DNA of 64,000 nt from a gamma proteobacterium symbiont of Ctena orbiculata (GTDB taxonomy: Bacteria > Pseudomonadota > Gammaproteobacteria > Chromatiales > Chromatiaceae): positions 1-64,000 of the forward strand of contig QBVD01000055.1 in NCBI GenBank assembly GCA_003058525.1, written 5' to 3'. A program made the translations under genes and the position numbers. The notes beneath the pieces are model-generated. The model made no database searches. It had not been told where the DNA came from and saw only the letters and a list, made by a program, of their open reading frames with translations. The first letter of the stretch is position 1; each line of letters begins with the position of its first letter. Positions 35,957-45,586 of this stretch are shown here, in pieces.

Positions 35957-36826
35957 ATGTTCGCCGAATCTGCACTGAATGTACGGAACAAACGGGTTCA
36001 GAACCTGTATCGAATCCTGTTCCTCATGATGACTATTCTATTGGTTGTCCCGGTAATCATCATCTTGAGCACTCTGATAGCCAAAGGTGGCAGCATCATC
36101 TCGATCGACTTTCTGTTTACCGATCCAACCAACGGTATGACCGCCGGCGGTATCTTTCCCGCGCTGCTGGGTACCGTATGGATCGTCGCCGTCGCCTTGC
36201 TGGCATCCGTGCCCCTTGGCGTGGCGGCGGCTATCTATCTCAACGAGTATGCCGGCGACAACTGGTTTACCCGGATAATCCAGTTGGCGATCATCAACCT
36301 CGCGGGGGTGCCGTCAATCGTACACGCCCTGTTCGGGGTCGGCGCCTTCGTTATCTTTTTCGGTTTCGGCACCAGCATTCTGGCGGCCAGCCTGACCCTG
36401 GCCATCATGACGCTGCCGGTGGTGATCGTCGCCACCCGGGAATCTTTGCGTGCCGTTCCCCAGGCATTCAGGGAGGCGTGCTGGAATATGGGCGCCACAC
36501 GCTGGCAGACCATAAAACGTGTGGTGCTTCCCAATGCGGTAAGCGGTATCCTCACCGGTGTCATTCTGGAGGTTTCACGCACCACCGGTGAAACGGCGCC
36601 CATCATGTTCACCGGGGCAGCCTTTTTTCTACCCTTTCTGCCGCAAAGCGTCTTTGATCAGACCATGGCCCTTTCGCTGCACCTTTTCGTCGTCGCCACC
36701 CAGGTGCCGGGTGTGCCGGAGAACCTGCCGTACGGCGTCGCGCTGGTACTGATTGCCATGGTACTGCTGATGAACAGTATCTCAATCGCATTCCGCATGT
36801 ATCTGCGAGGTAAAAAGAAATGGTAG
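35957..36826 (+). CDS. pstA: PstA, phosphate ABC transporter permease
   Basis: The 289-aa permease has about six spans, the PstA-type segment GGIFPALLGTVWIVAVALLA and the EAA loop NMGATRWQTIKRVVLPNA. It partners PstC. The gene starts 6 bp after pstC and overlaps pstB1 by 7 bp, suggesting translational coupling. No anomaly is seen. Confidence 0.95.
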   Translation: MFAESALNVRNKRVQNLYRILFLMMTILLVVPVIIILSTLIAKGGSIISIDFLFTDPTNGMTAGGIFPALLGTVWIVAVALLASVPLGVAAAIYLNEYAGDNWFTRIIQLAIINLAGVPSIVHALFGVGAFVIFFGFGTSILAASLTLAIMTLPVVIVATRESLRAVPQAFREACWNMGATRWQTIKRVVLPNAVSGILTGVILEVSRTTGETAPIMFTGAAFFLPFLPQSVFDQTMALSLHLFVVATQVPGVPENLPYGVALVLIAMVLLMNSISIAFRMYLRGKKKW

Positions 36827-37635
36827 ACATGAGCCTCACTGCAGCAGTACCCGAAACAGTAGTGGAGAGTACCGTTGAATCGCCTATCAAGCTCCAGGTC
36901 AACGACGTAACCATCAAGTATGGCGCTACGCCGGCCCTGAGCGGTGTCAATCTGTCGGTACACGAACATGAGATCTTCGGCATCATCGGACCCGCCAACG
37001 CCGGCAAGACATCGTTTCTCAAGGCCCTGAACCGTATGGATACCTTCAACTCCAACATGACGGTTGAGGGCCAGATTCACTTCAATGGCCTCGATATCCA
37101 CAATCTCAGGAATATCTATGCCCTGCGCAGCCGCATCGGCGTTGTATTTCCCCTACCGGTCGGACTGCCCCTGACGATATATGAGAATGTCGCATTATCA
37201 CCACGCCTGCGCGGCATCAACAATAAGGGTGATCTGGATATCATCGTCGAACGCTGCCTCACCCGTGCCGCACTCTGGGACGAGGTCAAAGACAGGCTCA
37301 ACTCCCTGGGCAGTCTTCTCTCTGGCGGTCAGCAACAGCGGCTGACCATCGCCCGCGCCCTTTCCCAGGAGCCGGATCTGCTGATGCTGGATGAATTCTC
37401 CATCGCAGTCGACCCGGTTACCACCATGCGCATAGAGGACGTGCTGAAAGAGCTGAAAAAGGATATGACCATCATCCTGGTCACCAACCTGGTGCAGCAG
37501 GCCAGACGGCTTGCCGATCGAACAGCCTTTTTTCTCGAAGGCCAGTGCGTGGAGATCGGAATAACCGAGGATCTGTTTACCGGTGAAGTCGAGGATCAGA
37601 GAACGCGGGACTATATCGAAGGTAAGTTCGGCTAA
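36820..37635 (+). CDS. pstB1: PstB paralogue 1 with altered Q- and H-loops
   Basis: The 271-aa ATPase belongs to the PstB family but departs at key sites. Walker A is GPANAGKTS (57-65), still fitting GxxxxGK[S/T]. The signature is intact: L167-S168-G169-G170-Q171. The Q-loop Gln is replaced by P111 (VVFPLP). Walker B is LMLDEF with E192. The D-loop SALD is IAVD. The switch His is replaced by N223 (LVTNLV). Alone it should be a poor ATPase. It pairs naturally with the second PstB, which has the opposite defect (see 37676). A 40-bp gap separates the two genes. Confidence 0.93.
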   Translation: MVDMSLTAAVPETVVESTVESPIKLQVNDVTIKYGATPALSGVNLSVHEHEIFGIIGPANAGKTSFLKALNRMDTFNSNMTVEGQIHFNGLDIHNLRNIYALRSRIGVVFPLPVGLPLTIYENVALSPRLRGINNKGDLDIIVERCLTRAALWDEVKDRLNSLGSLLSGGQQQRLTIARALSQEPDLLMLDEFSIAVDPVTTMRIEDVLKELKKDMTIILVTNLVQQARRLADRTAFFLEGQCVEIGITEDLFTGEVEDQRTRDYIEGKFG

Positions 37636-37675
37636 ACACTATCCACTCTATGAAAAGAAAGCGTAAAAGCCAGTT

Positions 37676-38476
37676 ATGAATGCCACTGCAAATGCTATCA
37701 ACGAGTCTGTGCCTGAGTTAGCCATCAAGACCAGCAAACTCAACCTCTGGTACGGAACCTTCCAGGCGCTCTTCGATGTGGACCTCAATATCCGCAACGG
37801 CATGATCACCTCCCTGATCGGCCCTTCCGGTTGTGGCAAATCGACTTTCTTGCGCAGCGTGAACCGTATCAACGAACGACTTGGCTACGTGCGTATCGAA
37901 GGCAACATCGATGTCATGGACAAGAACATCTACGACCCTGATGTGGAGCTCGTCCAGGTACGTAAACAGATAGGCATGGTGTTCCAGCGACCCAATCCAC
38001 TCCCTATTTCGATTCGCGACAACATCCTGTTCGGTCACCGGATACATGCATCCAAGGGTCAATCCTCCAAAGCCGAGGAGGATGAGATCCTCGAGTCTGC
38101 ACTGCAGCAGGTGCTTTTGTGGGACAAGGTAAAAGACCGTCTCAACCAGAAGGCAACCGAACTATCCCTCGAAGAACAGCAGAAACTCTGCATTGCGCGT
38201 CTGCTGCCGGTAAAACCGAGCGTATTGTTGATGGACGAGCCCTGCTCCGCCCTCGATCCGAAAGGTACCGCGGCCGTTGAGGAACTGATCTGGGAACTGC
38301 GTGGACAATACACCATTCTCATCGTCACCCACAACATGGCCCAGGCCAGACGCGCCAGCGAAGAGTGTATTTTCATGCTGATGGGCAAGGTCGTCGAACA
38401 CCAGCTGACTGAAGACCTGTTCGTCACACCGAACCAAAAAGAGACTGCGGACTACATCGAGGGCCGTTACGGGTAA
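37676..38476 (+). CDS. pstB2: PstB paralogue 2 with degenerate signature motif
   Basis: The 266-aa ATPase keeps Walker A GPSGCGKST (49-57), Q104 in VFQRPNP, Walker B LLMDEP with E188, SALD and switch His219 (IVTHNM). Its ABC signature LSGGQ, however, is LSLEE (163-167), followed by QQK. In a dimer with the first PstB, its ATP-binding half would be completed by the intact LSGGQ of paralogue 1, giving one full and one degenerate site. It is the last gene of the pst cluster. Confidence 0.94.
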   Translation: MNATANAINESVPELAIKTSKLNLWYGTFQALFDVDLNIRNGMITSLIGPSGCGKSTFLRSVNRINERLGYVRIEGNIDVMDKNIYDPDVELVQVRKQIGMVFQRPNPLPISIRDNILFGHRIHASKGQSSKAEEDEILESALQQVLLWDKVKDRLNQKATELSLEEQQKLCIARLLPVKPSVLLMDEPCSALDPKGTAAVEELIWELRGQYTILIVTHNMAQARRASEECIFMLMGKVVEHQLTEDLFVTPNQKETADYIEGRYG

Positions 38477-38612
38477 TAGAAACAAACTATCGGCAGATTT
38501 CAGCATGATTCCACGCGGGGGCATTGGAGTCGCCAAGCAGAAGCGTGGCTGTACTGCGCCTCTCACCCAATCTATGTTCTTTACATCGGTCAGGAATAAA
38601 CAGCAACAGGAT

Positions 38613-39617
38613 CTATCGTTCGTTAGCCAGTGCCGTAACAACGTGACTGAGTCCTTTTACGACCCTGGCGGTACGCGTGTAGTCGATTTTGTCCGGCGTA
38701 TCCGTTGACGAATGGTAATGGGCATAGCGGAAAAGCGCTGTGTCCGTAACCATGATGGCATCATAACCGGCCTGCCAAAACGATAGATGATCCGACCAGC
38801 CTATGCCGGTAATCCAACCGGGGGCTGCAACGCCTTCGGAAGGAAATGCGGTGGTTCGGCGGAATGTGTCAATTGAACGGCGCACCAGCTTGCGCGAGGA
38901 TAGGTTGCCAACGAACCCAATGAAGTTGGCGCTATCCGGGTAGAACAGATTGAAGGGCGCCGGGTAGCGCTGGCTGCCCGGCATATCGGAGTAATAACCG
39001 ATGGTTTCAAGTGAGAGCATGGCGACAATGCGTTCTTCACGCTCACGGGAGCGAGCGGCATAGACCTGGCTGCCCATCTCTTTGCTGTAGAAAAAGGGTG
39101 GTTCTTCATTGGCGAAAGCAACGAACCTTACTGTCCTGTTCAGCTGTTCATCCTTGAGAAGGCGGGATAACTCAAGAACCGCAGCCACACCTGTTCCATT
39201 ATCATTCGCTCCAGGGCTCCCGTGGACCGAATCATAGTGGGCGCCGACCACGATAATCTCCTCGGGTATGGTTTCTCCGGGAAGTTCAACGGCGATGTTT
39301 CTGACCATTTTTCCGCCGGAATTGAAGACTTGAACCTCCGGACTGTAGCCATACTCCACAAAAAGATCTCGGATATAATCTGCCGCTGCTTCCAGTTCAC
39401 TGTAATGCCAAACATTACGTTCGCCGATGCTGCCGCCCAGGACCTCTACCTGCTCTTTCAGTCGATCACGTAACTCGACCTCCTCTTTATCCAATGGGTG
39501 AAAAGGTCCGGAATAGGATTTGCCCGGCATTTGGATCATATAGAGTATTCCCGCCAACGTTAGACTGATTATGAGCGACCAACGCAGAATGTATGGGCCC
39601 CAGGTTTTTACGTTCAA
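38613..39617 (-). CDS. M28-family zinc peptidase, membrane-anchored
   Basis: The 334-aa protein has an N-terminal membrane segment (ILRWSLIISLTLAGILYMI) and an M28 aminopeptidase domain. Metal ligands are in VVGAHYDSVHGSPGANDNGTG (H and D) and FANEEPPFF (E-E), with later D and H in the LSLETIGYYSD and GWSDHLSFW regions. It is likely a periplasm-facing aminopeptidase. It begins at TTG 39617 because no ATG precedes the membrane segment; the start is uncertain. Confidence 0.88.
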   Translation of the reverse strand: MNVKTWGPYILRWSLIISLTLAGILYMIQMPGKSYSGPFHPLDKEEVELRDRLKEQVEVLGGSIGERNVWHYSELEAAADYIRDLFVEYGYSPEVQVFNSGGKMVRNIAVELPGETIPEEIIVVGAHYDSVHGSPGANDNGTGVAAVLELSRLLKDEQLNRTVRFVAFANEEPPFFYSKEMGSQVYAARSREREERIVAMLSLETIGYYSDMPGSQRYPAPFNLFYPDSANFIGFVGNLSSRKLVRRSIDTFRRTTAFPSEGVAAPGWITGIGWSDHLSFWQAGYDAIMVTDTALFRYAHYHSSTDTPDKIDYTRTARVVKGLSHVVTALANER

Positions 39618-40160
39618 AGGTATTGATTCCAGTCAGTTAAAGATGTTTAGGACACTCAGCACATCGGATCGACTACTCGTCTAACAGAAAGGTCTTGACG
39701 GCTTGCATTCGGCAATTATGCAACAAGGCTTCCATATCCATGAAAGGAGTAGTGAGTGTAGCTAAAAGTCATTCTAAGCTGATTTGGCCAACTTCTACTG
39801 TCGGCCAAAATTGGACATTCAGCTATAAATCAAATATGGCTCCCGAAGGAGCCGCTAATGGGATTATTTATGCTATTTTCTTGCGTCTGGCCATACCTAT
39901 CAAACCAACTAAACTGGAACCTAAGCGCCATACGTCGGATCACACATCTTTTTATAATAAAAGAATTTAATAAAAGTCAAGATTTGCCTGTGCTACCCAG
40001 TTAGTATTAGATAATGGAAAGCATGCGCCAGGAATTATTAGCGAAAGCTAACATAGTTTGGATTTATTCCAATGAATCTCACTGATTGGCCTTGAAACCT
40101 CATTTTCACTATATTTAGTGCGAAGAGTGTTCGGAATAATTATCTGAGAGGAGGTGCGGA
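39618..40160. other. Gene-free region between peptidase and DUF2189 gene
   Basis: About 540 bp with only a 91-codon ORF lacking a ribosome site and family resemblance. A GGCTCC-CGA-AGGAGCC hairpin core is seen near 39838-39853. I see no other structure. Confidence 0.5.
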
Positions 40161-40913
40161 ATGCAAAAACAAACAGGAGATTCCAACGGGGATATTGTTC
40201 CTCTCTACGCACCTTGCCGTAAGCTCTCTATCGGCGACCCTCTCAGATGGTTGAAGATGGGGTGGCAGGATTTCAGGCGCACACCTTGGCACAGCTTGGC
40301 ATACGGTTTGGCATTCGTCTTTTTCGGTTGGCTGCTTCTTTATATTGCATGGACCAATGAAAATAATGCCTTGTTCGTCAGCCTCCTTTTCGGCTTCCTG
40401 ATCATGGGGCCCGTGCTCTGCTTCGGTCTTTACGACATCAGCCATCAACTCGAACAGAACCGCAAGCCAACCTTCCGTCACGAGCGCCAGAAGGCTTTCC
40501 ATGAAATGGGGCATGGGCGTTTATTTGCGACGATGATGAGTATGTTGCTAGTGCTCCTGTTCATCGTGCTATCGATAATGGCCGGGATTGAGCCGGAATT
40601 CGGGCAGACTACAGGCTCTTATGTGGTGGCGTCTTTGTTGATTGCCACGATTTTTGCAAGCCTGGCCTTTAGTACAAGTGTGTTCACACTACCGATGATT
40701 CTGCACCAGGATACCGATGGAGCGACAGCGATATTAACCAGCATCAATGCGGTGTTGCGAAATACGCGGGCATTGGCGCTCTGGGCGTTTATGATCTTCG
40801 TATTTACAGCTGTAGGATTCGCGACCGCACTGATCGGTATCGCGTTCATAGCACCAGTGCTCGGTTATGCCACTTGGCACGGGTACCGTGAGACGATCAT
40901 CACGAAGGGATAA
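40161..40913 (+). CDS. DUF2189 membrane protein
   Basis: The 250-aa protein starts behind a very strong ribosome site (GAGAGGAGGTG). The N-terminal PCRKLSIGDPLRWLKMGWQDF and about six membrane spans in three pairs match the DUF2189 family. The family has no known activity; it may be a channel or stress-related membrane protein. It is followed by a clear terminator and stands alone. Confidence 0.88.
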   Translation: MQKQTGDSNGDIVPLYAPCRKLSIGDPLRWLKMGWQDFRRTPWHSLAYGLAFVFFGWLLLYIAWTNENNALFVSLLFGFLIMGPVLCFGLYDISHQLEQNRKPTFRHERQKAFHEMGHGRLFATMMSMLLVLLFIVLSIMAGIEPEFGQTTGSYVVASLLIATIFASLAFSTSVFTLPMILHQDTDGATAILTSINAVLRNTRALALWAFMIFVFTAVGFATALIGIAFIAPVLGYATWHGYRETIITKG

Positions 40914-40955
40914 GAAGCAAGCCAGTTGGCAAGCGGCTTAATAGTTCAAGATAAT

Positions 40956-40977
40956 CGGCTCCTTGGGAGCCGTTTTA
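40956..40977 (+). terminator. Intrinsic terminator after DUF2189 gene
   Basis: CGGCTCC at 40956-40962 pairs with GGAGCCG at 40966-40972 around TTG, and is followed by TTTTA. It ends the single-gene transcript. Confidence 0.85.
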
Positions 40978-41170
40978 TTAGTGGCTGAATGTCCGAGTTG
41001 TATCGATTAGAGCCTGTTGCAGAGCACAATCATAATCGAAAGACCGCTTGATCGATTTGATTGGACTCCTCGGGGAACGTACCTAACGTATTTCAAGCCT
41101 AACTGCTGAGAAGTGCTATTACTTGCCATCATCAGGCACAATAATACTTGCTTATTGGAGTTTCTGGTAT

Positions 41171-42391
41171 CTATTCAGCGGGAATCGCGAATAACACAAC
41201 AAATACCAGAATGGTTGCCAAGGTGGCAAAGTTACCGAAGCGAAACCAGTAGGCTTTGTGTTCGCGATGATGGTGGTTCACGAAAAGGGCAACCACACAC
41301 TGCAGCAAGTAATACAATGCGAAAGCACGGGAAGCGAGGGCGATGATCTCCAGCAGGTCTGCGGTCCATATCAATGCGATGGCGAAGACCGATACCACCA
41401 GGTAACCTTTGTTGGACGATAATCTCCCCCTGCTGGTTTCACTCGCCAGACCTCCGGCACCGACGGTATCGGCAACACCCGCGCTGAACTGGCTCATGAT
41501 CGCGGCCACAATCAGCATCAAGGGCAGTGCGGTTGCCGCCAGTCCGGTTGCGCTCACTATGTCTGCGATCCGGATATGCGCGAGGTCGAGATGTTGCACG
41601 ATCGGCATCAATACGATGACGGATACCACATACAGGACACCTGAAATCAGTTGCGCCCGACGCATGGTTTGTACACGCATATCGGCATGATATTTTTCAC
41701 CCAGAAACCGCGATGTCTCGAATCCCTGCACGACCAGCAAAATACCGGCCAGCATAAACGCCTTGGTCATCCAGCTTCTTTCCTGGATATCAAAGACGAG
41801 CTGTTGTTCAGACTGAACGAAGTTGTAGTCGTATACAGCTACCCCGATCAACAGTGCGGCAACAATGGACAGTTGGACGGACATTGCATACGCTTCAAGT
41901 TTCTCAAGCCCCCCCAGTCCGCGCAGGAAACCGGTCACGGCGATAAAAACTATGATGGTTGTCGTCAGGGTTCTTTCCCAGCCGAATGCATCCACAAATC
42001 CCAGGTAGTTCAGCAAAAAAGACGACAGCAATGATAGATAGAACGCAACTGCAGTTACGTAAGCGAGGGAAAGCGCGGCATTGGCAACAAAATCGATTTT
42101 GTATATCCAAGGGTGAGTATTCTTATCGTGCAGGAGGGGTTCGGCATGAATAATATTGAAACGAATCACACCGCCAATGGCATAGGCGAGCACAACGATG
42201 ACTATGACTGCGAGAGGAGAATAGACGCCGATCACGCTCGCAAGCATTGGAGCTATGATCAGAAACCCGCTGCCGATTATGGAGGAGAGTGGCGTGAGTG
42301 TCGCCTGCCAGGACACATTTTTGAGCAGGCGAGGATGGAACATGAACAGCAATACAACGGCTGCAATAACCACAAGTATGATGTTCAGCAT
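41171..42391 (-). CDS. APC-superfamily (LeuT-fold) membrane transporter
   Basis: The 406-aa protein from ATG 42391 (a TTG ten codons upstream is less likely) has 10-11 membrane spans. It carries the broken-helix motif ATLTPLSSIIGSGFLIIAP near residue 30, a helix-1 signature of amino acid/amine permeases. SLAYVTAVAFYLSLLSSF and the later VVQGFETSRFLGE motif also fit APC permeases. The substrate is not known. Its neighbour is a universal stress protein on the same strand. Confidence 0.85.
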   Translation of the reverse strand: MLNIILVVIAAVVLLFMFHPRLLKNVSWQATLTPLSSIIGSGFLIIAPMLASVIGVYSPLAVIVIVVLAYAIGGVIRFNIIHAEPLLHDKNTHPWIYKIDFVANAALSLAYVTAVAFYLSLLSSFLLNYLGFVDAFGWERTLTTTIIVFIAVTGFLRGLGGLEKLEAYAMSVQLSIVAALLIGVAVYDYNFVQSEQQLVFDIQERSWMTKAFMLAGILLVVQGFETSRFLGEKYHADMRVQTMRRAQLISGVLYVVSVIVLMPIVQHLDLAHIRIADIVSATGLAATALPLMLIVAAIMSQFSAGVADTVGAGGLASETSRGRLSSNKGYLVVSVFAIALIWTADLLEIIALASRAFALYYLLQCVVALFVNHHHREHKAYWFRFGNFATLATILVFVVLFAIPAE

Positions 42392-42494
42392 ATGTCCATC
42401 CGCTTTTAGAATTCCCTGCAAAACCTACCGCAACAGGGGGATAATTCTTGTTTTCGTAGTTAGTATTATGGCCAGTATGACACTATTTTCCACT

Positions 42495-42935
42495 TCAGGT
42501 ACGTTGATGTGTTGGGACAACGAGTATCGGGCATCGGGATTTATGAAGAATCCCTTCGCTGACGCTACCCACAAGAAGTTGATACATCGCACTTCGTCCA
42601 TGAGTACCTACAACAATCATATCCACATCCAGATCCGATGCCTCCTTAAGAATTGTTTCTATTGTTGGCCCATGCACAAGAAGCGCGGTCGTTTTCAGGC
42701 CTTCTTTGCGCAACCGCTTTGCTATTTCTTGGATCTGGCGATGCTCAAGATGGAATTTTTCCGCAAGGGACTCTCGAGCCGCTTGTGGATCTGCTCTGAA
42801 TTCCAGGACGTCCGGCTCAGGCTCTGCGTTATGCAGGATCCACACCTTTGCTGAAAATGCCTTGGCGATTTCTTCCGCCTTTTCCACAATTATCTGTGTG
42901 GAATCAGAAAGGTCTACTGCCACCAGAAGTTTCAT
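42495..42935 (-). CDS. Universal stress protein, UspA family
   Basis: The 146-aa protein has the USP fold with N-terminal MKLLVAVDLSDSTQ. The nucleotide-binding motif GTHGRS, followed by LVGSVSEGILHKSRCPILVV (G-2x-G-9x-G-S/T), predicts an ATP-binding type. It lies upstream of the APC transporter on the same strand and may be co-transcribed with it. Confidence 0.93.
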   Translation of the reverse strand: MKLLVAVDLSDSTQIIVEKAEEIAKAFSAKVWILHNAEPEPDVLEFRADPQAARESLAEKFHLEHRQIQEIAKRLRKEGLKTTALLVHGPTIETILKEASDLDVDMIVVGTHGRSAMYQLLVGSVSEGILHKSRCPILVVPTHQRT

Positions 42936-43414
42936 ATCTTCCCTCCATCAGTTACGCACCATAGTACCAAACTGTATTCGACCGACCCATCGGTCAGACT
43001 AAGTGGTATTCATAAACCAGTTCCTTCCAACCCTTATGGGCCATGGTTATTCTTCAGGGGACAACGGGAGCATTACCGGAACTGGCCGCCCAAACACAAG
43101 ATTTCGCTCTTCTAATCCCATATTCTCGATGCTGCTTTAGCGGATTGTTTGGGTAAGTATGGTCATCATGGCACAGATGAGCACGAATGACCGTTCAGGG
43201 TCGTTAATAGTCGCCATCTTACACTGCCCAGGTAGATATCTGCTACTGGCCGAAATCAGTCATTCTACAAATCAAAATAACCCGACTTGATTCTCCCATC
43301 CTAGTGCTCGAACCTTTTTTACCTGGTCAAAGACCCTTCCCACTGTTCCGGCTATTGATTGAATGCATCAATCCCTACAGAAAAGGGTATCGCTATCATC
43401 ACCACACTGAAATA
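42936..43414. other. Region between chemoreceptor and universal stress gene
   Basis: About 480 bp without a gene. A palindrome GACCGA-CCCA-TCGGTC at 42980-42995 lies 45-60 bp before the stress protein start and looks like a repressor operator (TetR size). Nothing else is seen. Confidence 0.5.
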
Positions 43415-45280
43415 TCAGGTTACTTTAAAATGTGAAATGTTCTCTTGTAGCTGATTGGCCAGTCCGGACAATTCAATGCTTGTACGATCCAGTTGTTCCG
43501 TGCCTGTCGCACTTTCATCCGATACCTGGGCAATACGTACTATGCTCTGATTTATTTCATCGGCTACCGCCGATTGCTGTTCGGATGCAGTTGCAATCTG
43601 TGTGTTCATATCCCGGATGGTTGCAATTGATTCGGATATGGCCTGCAATGATGCGCCTCCCTGTTGAGCCTGTTTGACGGTAATGAGAACCTGATTGCTT
43701 CCCGCTTCCATTGCCGCAACGGCGTCCTGCGACTTGTTTTGAAGCTGTTCAATAATGTTTTTGATCTCTTCGGTAGCATCCTGGCTTCGCTGCGCCAGGG
43801 TACGCACCTCATCCGCCACAACAGCAAATCCTCGACCCTGCTCACCTGCACGTGCGGCCTCAATAGCCGCATTTAAAGCCAATAGATTTGTCTACTCCGC
43901 AATGCCCGTTATGACGCTCAAAACTGTATCGATATTCCCGCTTTGCTGTTCAAGTTCCTTGATGGTGGTTGCCACATCCTCGATCTGTTTTGCCAGTTCC
44001 TGTATACCATTAATTGATTTTTTCACCTCAGCAGAGCCTGCACTGGCCTCCTGATCGGCCGCACTGGAAGTATCCGCTGCCCGTGCGGCGCTTTGTGCAA
44101 CTTCCTGTACGGTAGCTGCCATTTCATTCATTGCCGTCGCTACCTGGTCGCTTTCTGTCCGTTGTTGCTGCATGCCGGAAGAGGTGTTGGACGCTACTTG
44201 CGTAATCTGGTGGGAGGCTTCCGTTACAGCATAGGCGGACTCGGTTACCTTATTGAGCAATTTCTGGAATTCATCCATCATGCCATTAAAGGAGTATGCC
44301 ATTTCACTTATCTCGCCTTTGTTCTTAATAGTTGCCCGCAACGTAAGATCACGGTTTTCCGCCGCTTGTTTAAGCGTATCGGTAAACAGCTGAATAGGAT
44401 GTCGAATAAAGCCGGATAGCCAAAGCAATAGACCAGCCAAAACCAGTACCAGTAACAGGCTACTGCCGATCTTAATAATATTGGCTTGCTTTTTGTGGGC
44501 TGCAATTGCTGCATTTACCTGCTCAACGAGTGTCTTTATCAACGTTTCCGTACGATGCACTGTTGCACGCAATTGACCGCGAATCCCCTCCTTGGGACTT
44601 AAGCCCTTGCGCTTATATCCATCAACAAGGGATAAAAAATCGCTGTTATATTTTTTCAATGCCTGGGAAATCCCGTTTTTTGCCTCCACGGGTATCGTAC
44701 TTGCCGCCAGTGTCTGTTCAAATTTGGTAATGTTCTTGTTGTACTTGGTTTCATATTTGAGATCATCCCTTAGCATGAAATCCTTTTCGTTTCTGCGAAG
44801 CATCAGCATGTCGCTGAGCAATTGGTACTCGTGTTGCTCTTTCACAAGCTTTTCTATGCCATGAACAGCGTTTCGCAGACTGCCATAGAGCCCATCTTTA
44901 TGGTGCAGTCCGATCTCCTGCTGTACAGACACCAGCGCACGAAACTTGACAGTATATTGCTCAAGGATCGTTCCTACCTCTATGGCATCATCATTTTCAA
45001 TACCGGAGCTTTTGAGTTTTTCAGATAATCCCTGAACCTTTTGCTGAACAAGCTTGTGGTTAGCCTCAAATTTCTCAAGATACTTGAGGTCTTTGCGCAT
45101 CAGGAAATCCTTTTCATTGCGGCGCAACATCAACATCCCGGCTTCTATCTGGGCCAGGAGTGTTTTTTCCTGCTCAAGCTCTAAAAGTGTATTGGTTATG
45201 TAGCGGTCAAGGCCTATCTGAACAATCATACTGATGACAACTATGCTGATCAGTAGAAAAAATTGTTGTTTAATAGACAT
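43415..45280 (-). pseudogene. Methyl-accepting chemotaxis protein (HBM type) interrupted by an amber codon
   Basis: The frame continues without shift for 621 codons except one TAG at codon 463 (43892-43894). The N-terminal span and a helical bimodular (HBM) sensor with two MLMLRRNEKDF copies are followed by a second span, a HAMP domain and a signalling domain. The stop stands in GIAE[21 protein letters not shown], exactly where the invariant Gln of the hairpin tip ([11 protein letters not shown]) belongs, so CAG became TAG. ATG 45280 is preferred (GGAGG 9 nt upstream) to 45295. It could be a recent nonsense mutation, a sequencing error, or read through by a suppressor tRNA. Confidence 0.9.
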
Positions 45281-45586
45281 TTGCGAATCCTCCATGACAT
45301 ATTTGCGGATATTCTTTTACCTTAATTGTCTAGCGACCACTATCCAACATCCTTGAATGACACTTATCACACATAGGAAAATATATAAATTTCAAAGATC
45401 TTTATAAGGCTCAACATTCATACGAAAAGACAATACCCGAAAACTGAACTTTCATGAAATGCCTGCTGATATTCTGGAGAGCCCAGAAGCGTTACTGGAA
45501 TGGGCTAAAAAGGTAACAGGTGCAGCTCGACGGTCTAAGGCATGGCTTGCTAATTAAGTCTTCTTGGAATGTACGAGCGATAAAGC

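Noticed and set aside
39695-39970. 91-codon ORF
   Set aside because: No ribosome site, no family pattern, and odd composition.
43415-43882. 155-aa stand-alone chemotaxis signalling fragment as a separate gene
   Set aside because: It is the in-frame continuation of the receptor after one amber codon, not an independent gene.
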